From Idiomarina sp. X4 (GTDB lineage Bacteria > Pseudomonadota > Gammaproteobacteria > Enterobacterales > Alteromonadaceae): DNA of 64,000 bases. The translations under genes and the position numbers were made by a program. How positions within the stretch are numbered: position 1 is the stretch's first letter; each line of letters begins with the position of its first letter. The notes under the pieces are model-generated. The model was not told the origin of the DNA, searched no databases, and saw nothing but the letters and a program-made list of their open reading frames with translations. The stretch covers positions 1,922,001 through 1,986,000 of the forward strand of contig NZ_CP025000.1 of assembly GCF_002808045.1 (NCBI RefSeq). Reading direction: 5' to 3'. Positions 36,575 to 46,146 of the stretch are shown here, one piece after another.

Positions 36575-37647
36575 GCCAGCATACCTTTACTTGATGGCAG
36601 TTGCTGGTCGCCGGTTTTGGCAACCGCCTGGCGTAACGCTCGACCAAAGACTTTAAACAGGCTTTCTACTTGGTGGTGACTGTTGCCTTCGGTTGTTGAG
36701 AGGTGCAGGCTAATGGCCATAGCATCGGTCAACGAGCGGAAGAAATGTTCGACCATTTCTGTCGATAATTCGCCGACTTTGTCACGACTAAAATCTGCTT
36801 GCCACTTCAGGTAAGGACGGCCGGATAAGTCAATCAGGCACTCGGCTTTACATTCGTCCATCGGCAGCGCGAAGCCAAAGCGACCAATACCGCGTTTGTC
36901 GCCAAGCGCGGAACGCAAGGCCTGCCCCAGTGCTAAAGCTGTATCCTCAATGGTGTGGTGATCATCAATGTGTAAGTCACCTTTCACGACGGCGCTCATA
37001 TAAATGCCCGCGTGTGTGGCAATTTGTTCCAGCATGTGGTCAAAAAAGCCAATGCCGGTACTGAATGTGCCACGCGCTGAGCTATCTAAGTCGATGGCGA
37101 TGTTAATGTCGGTTTCATGCGTTTTACGAGACACGGTTGCTGTTCTCGGGCGATCAACAATTTCGTGAACAATGTCGTCCCAACTGTATTCTTCCCGGTT
37201 ATAACGAAGTCCGCGAATGCCCATGCCTTGCGCCAGTTGTAAGTCAGTTTCTCTGTCGCCAATAACGAAAGAGTTAGCAAAGTCGACTTTGCCTTCCGTT
37301 AGATAAGGTTGCACAAGCCCCAGCTTAGGCTTACGACATGCGCAATTGTCTTCATCAAAGTGTGGGCAAATTAATACGTCATCAAAACGGACCCCTTGCG
37401 ACTCAAATACCGACATCATTAAATTGTGCGGAGCTTCAAAGGTATCCGTCGGGAAACTCTCGGTACCCAGCCCGTCTTGGTTGGATACTATCACCAACCG
37501 ATATCCCGCATTTTGCAGCTTCAAAAGTGCGGGTATTACACCCGGCTCAAAAACTAGCTTGTCGACACTGTCGAGCTGCTTATCGACGGGCGGCTCTTCA
37601 ACCAAGGTGCCGTCGCGATCAATAAAAAGTATGGATTGCTGTGTCAT
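36571..37647 (-). CDS. hisB: bifunctional histidinol-phosphatase / IGP dehydratase HisB
   Basis: 358 aa fusion. N-terminal HAD phosphatase ([12 protein letters not shown], zinc loop [20 protein letters not shown]) to about residue 165, then IGP dehydratase with metal-binding histidines in [32 protein letters not shown] and [10 protein letters not shown]. It catalyses steps seven and nine of the pathway. Overlaps hisC and hisH by 4 bp each. Confidence 0.97.
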   Translation of the reverse strand: MTQQSILFIDRDGTLVEEPPVDKQLDSVDKLVFEPGVIPALLKLQNAGYRLVIVSNQDGLGTESFPTDTFEAPHNLMMSVFESQGVRFDDVLICPHFDEDNCACRKPKLGLVQPYLTEGKVDFANSFVIGDRETDLQLAQGMGIRGLRYNREEYSWDDIVHEIVDRPRTATVSRKTHETDINIAIDLDSSARGTFSTGIGFFDHMLEQIATHAGIYMSAVVKGDLHIDDHHTIEDTALALGQALRSALGDKRGIGRFGFALPMDECKAECLIDLSGRPYLKWQADFSRDKVGELSTEMVEHFFRSLTDAMAISLHLSTTEGNSHHQVESLFKVFGRALRQAVAKTGDQQLPSSKGMLA

Positions 37648-38726
37648 GAAAAATACCCTTTCAGTCGTTGTGCCAACTCGTCGTTTTCTTCGCGGCTACC
37701 TACCGTTATTCTAATACAACCGTCTAACCCGAGTTGTTTAGACTGGTCACGAATCAACACACCTTGTTGTTGCAGTGTACTGACGATGTCGGCCGCATTG
37801 GTTTGGGTGGTATCACAACGATACAGTAAAAAATTCGTTACGCTTTCAAACTCTAGTGTTAGTGGTAAGTCACTGAGTAACCCGATCAGCCGCTCGCGCT
37901 CGCCGATAAGTGTATCGACCTGCTGCTGCATACGCTCAATATTGCCCGGGTTTAGTGCCTGCGTTGCTATGTTAATGGTAGGCTCCGGCAGCGGATAGGG
38001 CGCCAATATCTTTTTCATTAGCTCAATAATGTCGTTAGTCGCTAATAAAAAGCCGCAACGAATACCAGCAAGCGCAAAGGCTTTTGATAATGTCCTCAAT
38101 ACCACAAGGTTAGGGTAGGTCGTTAGCCACGATGCTTTGCTGTCGTCATAACAGAATTCGATATAGGCTTCGTCAACCACAATAACGGTGCTGGGGCATG
38201 CTTCAAGCACTTGCTGAATGTCTGTTGCATTTAGCCAATTACCCAGCGGGTTTGAAGGCGAACACAGAAAAGCGACCTTACAGTTTTGAGCCTGCTTTAT
38301 CACTTCTTCAACGTTGAGTTGCCCCTTTCTTTGTCCGCAATCAATAAGCGGAACCTCAACAGTATTGACGGCGTAGGTTTTAGCCGAAATCGCATACATA
38401 CCGTAAGTAGGTGGACAAATGAGAATATTGTCCTGTCCCGGCTCGCAAAACGCCCGAATCAACAATTCGATACCCTCATCAGAGCCGCGAGTACTTAGCA
38501 CCTGGTTCGGTTGTACACCAGCATAGTCGGCATAAGCTGTATTAAGCGTCTCTGACTGAAACTGTGGATACCGGTTCAGAGCGCCGTCGTCAAAGCCGTA
38601 ACCGTTATCAAACGGTGACTCATTGGCGTTCAGCCATACATTGCCACCGCTCATACTGCGTCTAGCCGACGCATAAGGCGTCAGTGCTTTTAGGTGCCGG
38701 CGCTGAGATTGTTCCGCTAATGACAT
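37644..38726 (-). CDS. hisC: histidinol-phosphate aminotransferase
   Basis: 360 aa PLP aminotransferase of fold type I. PLP lysine in [17 protein letters not shown] near residue 218; SNPLGNWL and VVDEAYIEF also match. Converts imidazole-acetol phosphate to histidinol phosphate. Shares one base with the hisD stop. Confidence 0.96.
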   Translation of the reverse strand: MSLAEQSQRRHLKALTPYASARRSMSGGNVWLNANESPFDNGYGFDDGALNRYPQFQSETLNTAYADYAGVQPNQVLSTRGSDEGIELLIRAFCEPGQDNILICPPTYGMYAISAKTYAVNTVEVPLIDCGQRKGQLNVEEVIKQAQNCKVAFLCSPSNPLGNWLNATDIQQVLEACPSTVIVVDEAYIEFCYDDSKASWLTTYPNLVVLRTLSKAFALAGIRCGFLLATNDIIELMKKILAPYPLPEPTINIATQALNPGNIERMQQQVDTLIGERERLIGLLSDLPLTLEFESVTNFLLYRCDTTQTNAADIVSTLQQQGVLIRDQSKQLGLDGCIRITVGSREENDELAQRLKGYFS

Positions 38727-40036
38727 TATTGGTTCTCCATGCGAATGGTGACAGCTTTAGCGTGTGCATCGAGCCCCTCAACACTCGCCAGGGTTGTAAT
38801 CGCCTCTGACAAAGTGGCTAAGCCTTCGTAGGACAATTCCTGTACGGTATAACGGCGATAAAAGTCCAATAGTCCCAAACTACTGTAATTGCGCGCGTAA
38901 CCGTAGGTCGGTAATACGTGGTTAGTGCCTGTCGCGTAATCACCACCAGATTCCGGTGTATAGTGACCCACAAAAACAGAGCCTGCACGGGTCAATTTGG
39001 GTAGCAATGAGCGGGCATTATTCGTTTGTATGGATAAGTGCTCTGGCGCATAGTGCTCACTAATAGCTACTGCATCATCAATCGTCTCGACAACCAGTAA
39101 ACGGCTTTCGGCTAACGCCTGGGCTGCAATATCCGCACGTTGTAACTGCTGACACTGCTCAATGACTGCTTGCTTCACTCTGTCTGCCAGTGTGCTTGAC
39201 GGTGTGACCAGAATAACTTGTGAGTCGGGGCCGTGCTCGGCCTGAGACAACAAGTCGGCCGCAATATAGGCCGGGTTAGCAGTGTCATCACCAATAACCA
39301 GTAATTCAGAAGGACCGGCGGGTAAGTCGATAGCACAGCCACTGGCGTCATTGCTCACCTGTTGCTTAGCTTCGGTGACAAAACTGTTGCCCGGACCAAA
39401 TACTTTATCGACCGGGGCAATGGACTCTGTACCATAAGCCAGGGCGGCAACTGCTTGAGCGCCGCCGCAGGTGTATATTTCGGTAATACCGCACTGGTTT
39501 GCGGCGTACAACAGCGCATCCGGTAAGTCACCGCTTTTGTCCGGCGGACTGACTAGCACAACGCGTTGACAGTCGGCTAGCTGAGCGGGCACGCCGAGCA
39601 TGAGTGCAGTAGATGGCAACGTCGCGCTACCACCAGGAATATAAAGCCCAACGGCATCTAATGGCGCATAGCGAAGTTCACACTGAACACCACTTATGGT
39701 TTCAACAGCAAGGTTTTCAGGTACTTGTGCCTGGTGAAAACGACGAATAGTTCCGTAAGCTGTATCAATCGCCTCTGCCACCTTTTTGTCTAGACGCTTA
39801 ACGGCTTGCTCTATACGCTGTTTCGGTACACGCAGAGAGGTCGCCTCAGAATAGTCAAACTGCCGAGTGTAATTCAGCAGTGCACTGTCACCGTTGTCAC
39901 GAATATCGGCAATAATTTTTTGAACCGTTTGTTGCGTGTTTGTCGCCGTTGCCTGACGGGGACGCGAAAGCCGCTGTTCCTTTTCGTCGGCAGACAAGTC
40001 TGCCCACCGCTCAACCTTGATGTTTAAGTCTTGCAT
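38726..40036 (-). CDS. hisD: histidinol dehydrogenase
   Basis: 436 aa zinc enzyme oxidising histidinol twice to histidine with NAD+. Diagnostic segments: YIPGGSATLPSTALML, GGAQAVAALAYGTES, DLPAGPSELLVIGD, LLSQAEHGPDSQ and the catalytic PEHLSIQ. Two bases after hisG. Confidence 0.97.
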   Translation of the reverse strand: MQDLNIKVERWADLSADEKEQRLSRPRQATATNTQQTVQKIIADIRDNGDSALLNYTRQFDYSEATSLRVPKQRIEQAVKRLDKKVAEAIDTAYGTIRRFHQAQVPENLAVETISGVQCELRYAPLDAVGLYIPGGSATLPSTALMLGVPAQLADCQRVVLVSPPDKSGDLPDALLYAANQCGITEIYTCGGAQAVAALAYGTESIAPVDKVFGPGNSFVTEAKQQVSNDASGCAIDLPAGPSELLVIGDDTANPAYIAADLLSQAEHGPDSQVILVTPSSTLADRVKQAVIEQCQQLQRADIAAQALAESRLLVVETIDDAVAISEHYAPEHLSIQTNNARSLLPKLTRAGSVFVGHYTPESGGDYATGTNHVLPTYGYARNYSSLGLLDFYRRYTVQELSYEGLATLSEAITTLASVEGLDAHAKAVTIRMENQ

Positions 40037-40038
40037 AG

Positions 40039-40932
40039 TTACCCCATCATTTTTTCAATTGGCAGAACAAGAATAGAGCTGCAACCTTTCGCCTTTAAAT
40101 CTTCCATGGTTTCCCAGAACAGCTTTTCTGTACTGACCATGTGCACCGCTACTTGTTTGTCAGTGTGACTAAGCGGCAAAATAGTCGGGGTTTCTGCGCC
40201 CGGCAGCAGTTCAACCACTTCTTCGAGCTTGTCTTTGGGCGCGTGGAGCATAATGTATTTGCTTTCTTTCGCCATTTGTACACCATCGATGCGCGGCAGT
40301 AGTTGGTCAATCATCGCCTGCTTTTCATCAGACAGGCTTTCTGAGTTTTGAATGAGCTGTGCCTGCGAGCGGAATATGACTTCCTTCTCGACCAAACCGT
40401 TAGCTTCCAGTGTTGCCCCTGTTGATACCAGGTCACAAATCGCATCAGCCAAGCCTGCTCTCGGGGCTACTTCGACGGAGCCCGTCAGCATGACAACGCG
40501 GGCATTAATGCCATTGTCCTTAAGGTAACGCTTCAATAGTTGCGGATAGGTTGTGGCAATTCGCATTCCGTCTAAGTCAGCTTGTGACTGGTAAGAGAGC
40601 TCACGCGGTACCGCAATTGACAAACGACACTGACCGAATTCCAGCGCTCTGAGTGGTTGAAACACGGCTGTTGTATCACTGGCTATGCGTTCAAGTCGCG
40701 CTTCTTCCAGCACGTTTTCGCCTACCAGACCTAAGTCGACAACACCGTCCATGACTAAGCCGGGAATGTCATCGTCACGCACCCGGAGTAAATCGATAGG
40801 ATGACTGGTGCTGTGGGCAATGAGGCGGGCTTCATTAATGCTAAACTTAACACCGCAGGCATTTAATAACGCCATTGACTCTTTACTCAGACGACCAGAT
40901 TTTTGTATCGCTATCGTTAAACGGTTAGTCAT
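40039..40932 (-). CDS. hisG: ATP phosphoribosyltransferase HisG, long form
   Basis: 297 aa long-form HisG with the C-terminal regulatory domain, so no HisZ is needed. Substrate segment [12 protein letters not shown]-loop [18 protein letters not shown]. First step of histidine synthesis, inhibited by histidine in relatives. First structural gene after the hisL attenuator. Confidence 0.97.
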   Translation of the reverse strand: MTNRLTIAIQKSGRLSKESMALLNACGVKFSINEARLIAHSTSHPIDLLRVRDDDIPGLVMDGVVDLGLVGENVLEEARLERIASDTTAVFQPLRALEFGQCRLSIAVPRELSYQSQADLDGMRIATTYPQLLKRYLKDNGINARVVMLTGSVEVAPRAGLADAICDLVSTGATLEANGLVEKEVIFRSQAQLIQNSESLSDEKQAMIDQLLPRIDGVQMAKESKYIMLHAPKDKLEEVVELLPGAETPTILPLSHTDKQVAVHMVSTEKLFWETMEDLKAKGCSSILVLPIEKMMG

Positions 40933-40948
40933 AATTACTCCTAAAAAT

Positions 40949-40981
40949 TAAAAAACCTCCGAAAGTTGCCTTTCGGAGGTT
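40949..40981 (-). terminator. his operon attenuator terminator
   Basis: On the minus strand, AACCTCCGAAAG and CTTTCGGAGGTT pair around a 4-nt loop and end in a run of T, 17 bp before hisG. A copy of CCTTTCG upstream (complement near 40992-40998) can pair with its first arm as antiterminator. Confidence 0.92.
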
Positions 40982-41032
40982 GTATAGTCAATCGAAAGGC
41001 TAGCGCTTATGCGGCTAGCCAGAAGTTCGCTC

Positions 41033-41086
41033 TCAGCTAGCCCTTAAAATCCAATGATGTGCGTGATGATGATGAACGAATTTCAT
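41033..41086 (-). CDS. hisL: his operon leader peptide
   Basis: 17-codon ORF, ATG at 41086, TGA at 41033-41035, reading MKFVHHHHAHHWILRAS. Six of seven consecutive positions 5-11 are His. Behind it lie alternative stems (GGCTAGC-type repeats between 40999 and 41042) and the terminator at 40949-40981. When charged tRNA-His is scarce the ribosome stalls on the His codons, allowing the antiterminator and expression of hisG onward. A ribosome site (GGAGT) precedes the ATG. Confidence 0.93.
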   Translation of the reverse strand: MKFVHHHHAHHWILRAS

Positions 41087-41128
41087 TTTATTGACTCCAA
41101 TGATATACGCTGTATTTCGCAAAGTTGT

Positions 41129-41156
41129 ATAATACCTTAACAGGTTGATTTTGTAA
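41129..41156 (-). promoter_or_regulatory. his operon promoter
   Basis: On the minus strand TTACAA (41151-41156) and TATTAT (41129-41134) with 16-bp spacing, about 43 bp before the hisL ATG. Confidence 0.65.
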
Positions 41157-41272
41157 TGCAAGCGTAAATTTATTCCTTTACGGGTCGATATTAGGTTAAT
41201 ATTTAACCAGTGGTTGTATAATCAAGACGGTAACGTCGGTGACAAAAAGCAAGGATACAGCGGAGCAAACTC

Positions 41273-41554
41273 ATGGCTAACTTTGATGCAATGGTGCCAT
41301 TAATACCAAAGGATACCCGGGTACCGGTTGACCACTCTCAGGATCAAATGAGAGTTAATCAAATTGAGAAAACCAAAGAGCTTCAAGCGATTAGCGATGA
41401 GGAAAGCACCACTATTGATAACGATCCTGACCGTGAGAAACAACGGCAACAGCAATCTTCTGAACAGCAACAGTCTGAACCCGAGGTGACTCAGGAAGAG
41501 TCAACAGAAGACAGTCTGGATAGCAATTCTGGTCATATAGACACCTACGCCTGA
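41273..41554 (+). CDS. small Gln/Glu-rich hypothetical protein
   Basis: 93 aa, start ATG 41273 with CGGAGC upstream. The first 20 residues are mixed (MANFDAMVPLIPKDTRVPV); the rest is a disordered E/Q/S-rich region (REKQRQQQSSEQQQSE) ending HIDTYA. No signal peptide, membrane helix or known motif. The final I-D-T-Y-A resembles the V-D-V-Y-A end of the small protein at 44288. I do not recognise a family or function. It lies between the his leader and yoaA. Confidence 0.6.
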   Translation: MANFDAMVPLIPKDTRVPVDHSQDQMRVNQIEKTKELQAISDEESTTIDNDPDREKQRQQQSSEQQQSEPEVTQEESTEDSLDSNSGHIDTYA

Positions 41555-41575
41555 CTCTTTTTCTATGTCATAATG

Positions 41576-41601
41576 CGCGCTAATTATCATTAACTAGCGC
41601 G
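41576..41601 (+). promoter_or_regulatory. palindrome immediately upstream of yoaA
   Basis: CGCGCTA (41576-41582) and TAGCGCG (41595-41601) are a perfect inverted repeat with a 12-nt spacer, ending five bases before ATG 41606. A CATAAT -10-like box (41569-41574) sits just before it. It occupies the place of a Shine-Dalgarno, which is absent. Confidence 0.45.
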
Positions 41602-41605
41602 AACT

Positions 41606-43540
41606 ATGCCAACCGTTTCTTCCATTTTTCAGCCCGATGGTGAGCTGGCGTCAACTATAGACAACTTTCAGCCTCGACCGTCGCAAACGACAATGGCACA
41701 AGCCATTGAAAAAACGCTGAAAAAGAAAAGCCAACTCGTGGTTGAGGCTGAGACCGGCACCGGCAAAACCTTTGCTTACCTTGCACCCATTCTGCTTTCC
41801 AAAGGTAAGGCTATTGTCTCTACCGGCACGAAAAACCTGCAAGAACAGCTGTTTCACCGGGACTTACCCGTATTACGAAAAAAGCTGGCGCCGCAAAAAG
41901 TGGTGGCCTTGCTGAAAGGGCGCTCGAATTACCTCTGTTTGCATCGCCTGGAACAAGCGAAGCAGCAGGCCGGACAGCTCCCTAAAGAGATTCAGGACCA
42001 GCTCATTACAGTGACGCGTTGGTCAACGACAACTCGCAGCGGTGATATGGGTGAGCTGAATGTGCTTCCGGAAGGGGCGGCGGTTTTACCTCAGGTAACC
42101 AGTACTCAGGATAACTGCCTGGGGCGTGACTGCCCGGTTTATGATGACTGCCATTTAGTACAAGCGCGGAAGCAAGCTTTAGAAGCTGATGTTGTGGTGG
42201 TGAATCATCACTTGTTTTTTGCGGACATGGCGTTAAAGGATACGGGGTTTGGCGAGCTCATTCCTGCTGTAGATACCGTGGTATTTGATGAGGCCCACCA
42301 AATACCCGATATTGCTAGTCAGTACTTTGGTGAAACGGTGTCGACGCGTCAATTGAGTGAAATGTGTGAGGAAATTCAGCGCTTGTGCCTGACGGAGTTG
42401 AAAGACTTGTCACAGGCCAGTGCTATGGCGCGAACGTTGCTGCAATCACTGCGCGACTTTCGGTTGTTGTTTCCTCATGATCCGATGCGCGGCAACTGGC
42501 GCGAATGGCGCAATAAAGAAGACATTGTCGAAGTGACGGATCGTCTCGACGAACGTTTAACCCTGCTTATTGATGTGCTAAAAACGGCGCAGGGTCGAAA
42601 CAAAGATCTCGACAATTTATTAGAACGGGCAGAGGATTACAGGGTCATTTGGCGCCAGTTAATGGACGTTGAACGCACCGGTTACAGCTTTTGGTTTGAA
42701 ACCACGCCAAGGCAAATCAGCTTGCATCAAACGCCATTAAGTGTGGCTAAAACCTTCGGTGGCTATATTAAGCGCAATAGTATGAGTTGGGTGTTCACCT
42801 CGGCGACATTAGCCGTTAATGGCAACTTTGAGTTTTTTACACGTCGACTGGGTATTGAAGAAGCCGACACCCTGGTCCTTGAAAGCCCATTTGACTTTAA
42901 AAAGCAGGCAACCTTATGCCTGCCTCGTTACTTACCGGACGCCAATGATCGCAATCGCCACGAAATGCTGACGGACATTGCGACGCAATGCATAAGACAC
43001 AATGAAGGCGGAACCTTTTTATTATTTACCAGCCATCGAATGCTGCAACAAATGGCAGGAATTCTAAGAGAGCACGTCGACAATGAAATCTTGGTGCAGG
43101 GCGAGTCAAATAAAGGTGAGTTGTTAGAACGCTTCACCAAAGCCGGCAACGCTGTACTGTTAGGCACCTCGTCGTTCTGGGAAGGTGTGGATGTCAGAGG
43201 TAATGCGCTGCGTTGTGTGATTATTGATAAGCTGCCGTTTGCATCGCCGGATGATCCGTTATTGAATGCGCGGGTGGAAGACGCACGCCTACGAGGTGTG
43301 GATGCCTTTGGCACTATCCAGCTTCCGCAAGCCGTTATTGCCTTAAAGCAGGGCGCAGGGCGGCTTATTCGGGATAAGTACGACTCGGGTATTCTGGTGG
43401 TTTGCGATAATCGGCTGGTAACACGTCAGTATGGTAAGCAGTTTTTGGCCAGCCTACCGGCTATGAGTCGCACCCGTAGCTTAGATACCGCGCTTGAATT
43501 TTTGGCGCATAAAAGTTCTACAGAAGAGCAAAATGTATGA
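41606..43540 (+). CDS. yoaA: DinG-family ATP-dependent helicase YoaA
   Basis: 644 aa XPD-like superfamily 2 helicase. Walker A AETGTGKTFAYL near residue 48, four iron-sulfur cysteines (one in NYLCLHR, three in DNCLGRDCPVYDDC), Walker B VFDEAHQIPD, and helicase motifs V-VI at the C-end (GTSSFWEGVDVRG, LKQGAGRLIR). YoaA partners the Pol III chi subunit in DNA repair in E. coli. The stop overlaps tsaB by 4 bp, a conserved pairing. Confidence 0.93.
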   Translation: MPTVSSIFQPDGELASTIDNFQPRPSQTTMAQAIEKTLKKKSQLVVEAETGTGKTFAYLAPILLSKGKAIVSTGTKNLQEQLFHRDLPVLRKKLAPQKVVALLKGRSNYLCLHRLEQAKQQAGQLPKEIQDQLITVTRWSTTTRSGDMGELNVLPEGAAVLPQVTSTQDNCLGRDCPVYDDCHLVQARKQALEADVVVVNHHLFFADMALKDTGFGELIPAVDTVVFDEAHQIPDIASQYFGETVSTRQLSEMCEEIQRLCLTELKDLSQASAMARTLLQSLRDFRLLFPHDPMRGNWREWRNKEDIVEVTDRLDERLTLLIDVLKTAQGRNKDLDNLLERAEDYRVIWRQLMDVERTGYSFWFETTPRQISLHQTPLSVAKTFGGYIKRNSMSWVFTSATLAVNGNFEFFTRRLGIEEADTLVLESPFDFKKQATLCLPRYLPDANDRNRHEMLTDIATQCIRHNEGGTFLLFTSHRMLQQMAGILREHVDNEILVQGESNKGELLERFTKAGNAVLLGTSSFWEGVDVRGNALRCVIIDKLPFASPDDPLLNARVEDARLRGVDAFGTIQLPQAVIALKQGAGRLIRDKYDSGILVVCDNRLVTRQYGKQFLASLPAMSRTRSLDTALEFLAHKSSTEEQNV

Positions 43541-44220
43541 AGTCGTTATTAGCTATAGATACATCAACTGAAAATTGTTCTGTCGCGCTTGTTCATGATG
43601 GCAAGTTGACAACCCGTGATATTGAAAGCCCCCGGGAGCACTCACAAAAGCTGTTGCCTTTTGTGGAAGAGGTGCTCGACAGTGCCGGCGTGTCTTTAGC
43701 CGAGTTGGACGGGCTTGTGGTTGGTGCTGGCCCAGGTAGCTTTACAGGCGTGCGTATTGGCGTGTCTATGGCACAGGGGCTCGCATTTAGTGCTGACTTA
43801 CCCGTTTACCCCGTGTGCAGTTTGCAGGCACTTGCACAGCAAGCCATCCGTAAAAACGATGTTGCTGGTGTGGTGGCTTGTATCGATGCACGTATGGGAG
43901 AGGTGTATTACGCTCTGTATGCCAATGAGAACGGGGTTGCTGTGGCTCAGTCAGAGCCGGCTGTAGCAAAACCAGACACGAACATTATTGATACAGGATG
44001 CTTGAAGGGCTGGGGTACTGCTGGTACAGGCTGGGACGTCTACGCCGATATTCTTGATGAAAATCATGAGCTACAACACTGCGATAATAGCCGGCTACCG
44101 TTGGCGGAGGATATGCTGACAGTAGTGAATGGTGCTGGTGTTGACCCGGTTCAGGCCGAACAGCTTGAGCCACTCTATGTGCGTAATGAAGTGACCTGGA
44201 AAAAGTTACCGGGGCGTTAA
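43537..44220 (+). CDS. tsaB: tRNA threonylcarbamoyladenosine synthesis protein TsaB
   Basis: 227 aa ASKHA-fold protein. N-terminal LLAIDTSTENCSVAL and the glycine loop VVGAGPGSFTGVRIGVSMAQGLAF near residue 65 define the family. It partners TsaD and TsaE for the t6A37 modification of ANN-decoding tRNAs and has no catalytic metal site of its own. Overlaps yoaA by 4 bp; full length. Confidence 0.95.
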   Translation: MKSLLAIDTSTENCSVALVHDGKLTTRDIESPREHSQKLLPFVEEVLDSAGVSLAELDGLVVGAGPGSFTGVRIGVSMAQGLAFSADLPVYPVCSLQALAQQAIRKNDVAGVVACIDARMGEVYYALYANENGVAVAQSEPAVAKPDTNIIDTGCLKGWGTAGTGWDVYADILDENHELQHCDNSRLPLAEDMLTVVNGAGVDPVQAEQLEPLYVRNEVTWKKLPGR

Positions 44221-44287
44221 CTTGCTGAACGCTCAGGAACTCGCCATAATAGATCCTGTCTTACATAACAGATGAGCCAATATTGAC

Positions 44288-44590
44288 GTGCAGATAAATC
44301 CGCAAACGGTACAGCCGTTAAGTAACCAACAGCAGGCATCGCAACAGACGGTGCAGCGTGACAACGAGCAGCAGAAAAATGCCGCCGTGTCTAATGCTGT
44401 GGAGTTACCGCAGGTCGTTCCTGATGCGAAGCAAAGCCGCCGTCAGGCAGAGCGTTGGCAGTCATTAAACACCATGTATGACGAACCACCTCAACGCTCA
44501 CAAAAGGCGTTAAGTGCTTATCAAACGGTAGCTTTGAATGAAAAACGTGAAGAAGTTGCGTCAATGTTTGGTGTCGACGTTTATGCCTAA
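44288..44590 (+). CDS. small Gln-rich hypothetical protein ending GVDVYA
   Basis: 100 aa, GTG start with no clear ribosome site. Polar Q-rich N-terminal half (QPLSNQQQASQQTVQRDNEQQ) and a helical C-terminus (ALSAYQTVALNEKREEVASMFGVDVYA). No signal peptide or membrane segment. The C-terminal part looks more conserved than the rest, ending like the 93-aa protein at 41273. Function unknown. It is followed by the slp gene 14 bases on. Confidence 0.6.
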   Translation: MQINPQTVQPLSNQQQASQQTVQRDNEQQKNAAVSNAVELPQVVPDAKQSRRQAERWQSLNTMYDEPPQRSQKALSAYQTVALNEKREEVASMFGVDVYA

Positions 44591-44603
44591 AGAGAGGTCT
44601 GTT

Positions 44604-45182
44604 ATGAGATTACTGACATGTTTGTTGTTCGCTATAGGTTTAGCTGGCTGTGCGTCTGTTCCGACAGAGCTGGAAACCAGCAATGAAGATGCGCTGGTCG
44701 CTTACAAGCAGGCAAAAGCTCAGCAGGATAAAGTGGTTGGTCAACCGGCCCGCTGGGGTGGAGTTATTGCTGACGTTCGCAATACAGAAGATAAAACGGT
44801 ATTTGAAGTAGTGAGCTTCCCGCTGCAACGTTGGGGACGGCCCGAAGTGAGTGACGACAGTGATGGCCGTTTCTTAGCGGTTATTGATGGTTTTATTGAC
44901 CCTGAAGTCTATAAAAAAGGTCGTGCGATAAGCTTCGTTGGTACGATTGGTGAAACTCAGCAGGGCAAAATTGATGAGTACACATACATTTATCCGGTTC
45001 TCGAAGCGGATAACCACTATTTGTGGAAGCCTAAAGCACAAAAGAACCACGTAGAAATTGACTACTCACCGCTGTGGTTCCGCCATAACTTCTATTCACC
45101 GTACTATCCCTACCGCTATCCGGTACCCGTGCGTGTGCGAGTAGAGGACAATTCAGGTACACCGGCAAAAGAACGTAACTGA
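44604..45182 (+). CDS. slp: Slp-family outer membrane lipoprotein
   Basis: 192 aa from ATG 44604 with AGAGAGG upstream. Lipoprotein signal peptide with lipobox LAGC (acylated Cys at residue 16). Body of Slp type: VVGQPARWGGVIADVRN, VFEVVSFPLQRWGRP and GRAISFVGTI. Slp proteins are outer-membrane lipoproteins of starvation or stationary-phase response in E. coli; molecular role unclear. The tail is Tyr/Pro rich (NFYSPYYPYRYPVPV). Six bases before the next gene. Confidence 0.88.
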   Translation: MRLLTCLLFAIGLAGCASVPTELETSNEDALVAYKQAKAQQDKVVGQPARWGGVIADVRNTEDKTVFEVVSFPLQRWGRPEVSDDSDGRFLAVIDGFIDPEVYKKGRAISFVGTIGETQQGKIDEYTYIYPVLEADNHYLWKPKAQKNHVEIDYSPLWFRHNFYSPYYPYRYPVPVRVRVEDNSGTPAKERN

Positions 45183-45187
45183 TTTTA

Positions 45188-46057
45188 ATGAGTTTCCGGA
45201 CAACGGCTGCGCAAGCGACATCAGTCAGCTATGAATTAGAGTGGGGCGTTGTTCGGGGCTTATGCTGGGGCGACCCGAAAAACATAAATACCATTGCGAC
45301 CCATGGCTGGCTCGATAATTGTCACAGCTTCCTGCCTGTAGCTGAACACTGGAATGATGATGACGCCGGTTTGGTTGCACTTGACTGGGCAGGGCACGGG
45401 CACAGTGATCACCGCCCGCTCGGAACCCACTATCACTTTATCGATTACGCCTACGACCTCTGGCAAATTCTTACTCATCATATTGGCAACCCTGTCACCT
45501 TATTAGGGCACTCGATGGGGGGCTTTGTCAGTAATGTGGTGTCGTCTCTTTGCCCTGAAAAAGTCGACAAACTGATATTGGTCGAAGCCTTCGGCTTATT
45601 GGTTTCTGATGAAACGAACGCCCGCGACCAATTAATAAAAGGCTTTGCCAGTCGTTATAAAAAGCGAAGTGGTCGCTGGCGCGGTTATACGGAGATAGAA
45701 ACAGCGATTGATGCACGTGCCTCACAAGCCGACTTTTCCAGAGAGCTGGTGGAGCTATTGGTTGATAGAGGTCTGAATAAAGCATCAGAACGTTCTTTTT
45801 CTTGGCGCGCAGACCCACGAGTTAAGTCTGTTTCACCGTACCGCTTGCACTCAACGGCGGTCGATGAACTTCTTCAGGGCTTAAACATGCCGGTGACCGT
45901 TGTAAGAGGAGATAACGGTCATGAAAACCTGTCTCGAGCTATCGAAAGGTGGCAGCATCACGTTGCTGATCTAAGCTTAATAACACTGAATGGTGGGCAT
46001 CATGTTCACATGGAACAGCCCGAAAAAATAGCTGAGTTGCTAAAATCAAGCGGTTAG
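45188..46057 (+). CDS. alpha/beta hydrolase
   Basis: 289 aa. HGWLDNCHSF near residue 40 forms the oxyanion loop, GHSMGGFVS near residue 107 the nucleophile elbow, and GGHHVHMEQP near residue 273 carries the catalytic His. No signal peptide. Close in outline to the lipase/esterase-like group found before fadD in Alteromonadales. It may cleave acyl esters that feed FadD; that is inference from position only. Starts six bases after slp. Confidence 0.84.
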   Translation: MSFRTTAAQATSVSYELEWGVVRGLCWGDPKNINTIATHGWLDNCHSFLPVAEHWNDDDAGLVALDWAGHGHSDHRPLGTHYHFIDYAYDLWQILTHHIGNPVTLLGHSMGGFVSNVVSSLCPEKVDKLILVEAFGLLVSDETNARDQLIKGFASRYKKRSGRWRGYTEIETAIDARASQADFSRELVELLVDRGLNKASERSFSWRADPRVKSVSPYRLHSTAVDELLQGLNMPVTVVRGDNGHENLSRAIERWQHHVADLSLITLNGGHHVHMEQPEKIAELLKSSG

Positions 46058-46078
46058 CAGCGCTGTATGACTAGGATT

Positions 46079-46095
46079 AACTGGTCGGATATGCG
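46079..46095 (+). promoter_or_regulatory. candidate FadR operator upstream of fadD
   Basis: AACTGGTCGGATATGCG agrees with the FadR core (CTGGTCCGAC type) at about ten of seventeen positions, 52 bp before fadD. Moderate match. Confidence 0.45.
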
Positions 46096-46146
46096 AAGAT
46101 AAAGTGTTAACAAAATAAAATTTAAGAGTGAGAGGCAGAGCCTTTT

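Noticed and set aside
37338..37998. Plus-strand open frames opposite hisB and hisC
   Set aside because: They are shadows of well-identified his genes with no ribosome sites or motifs.
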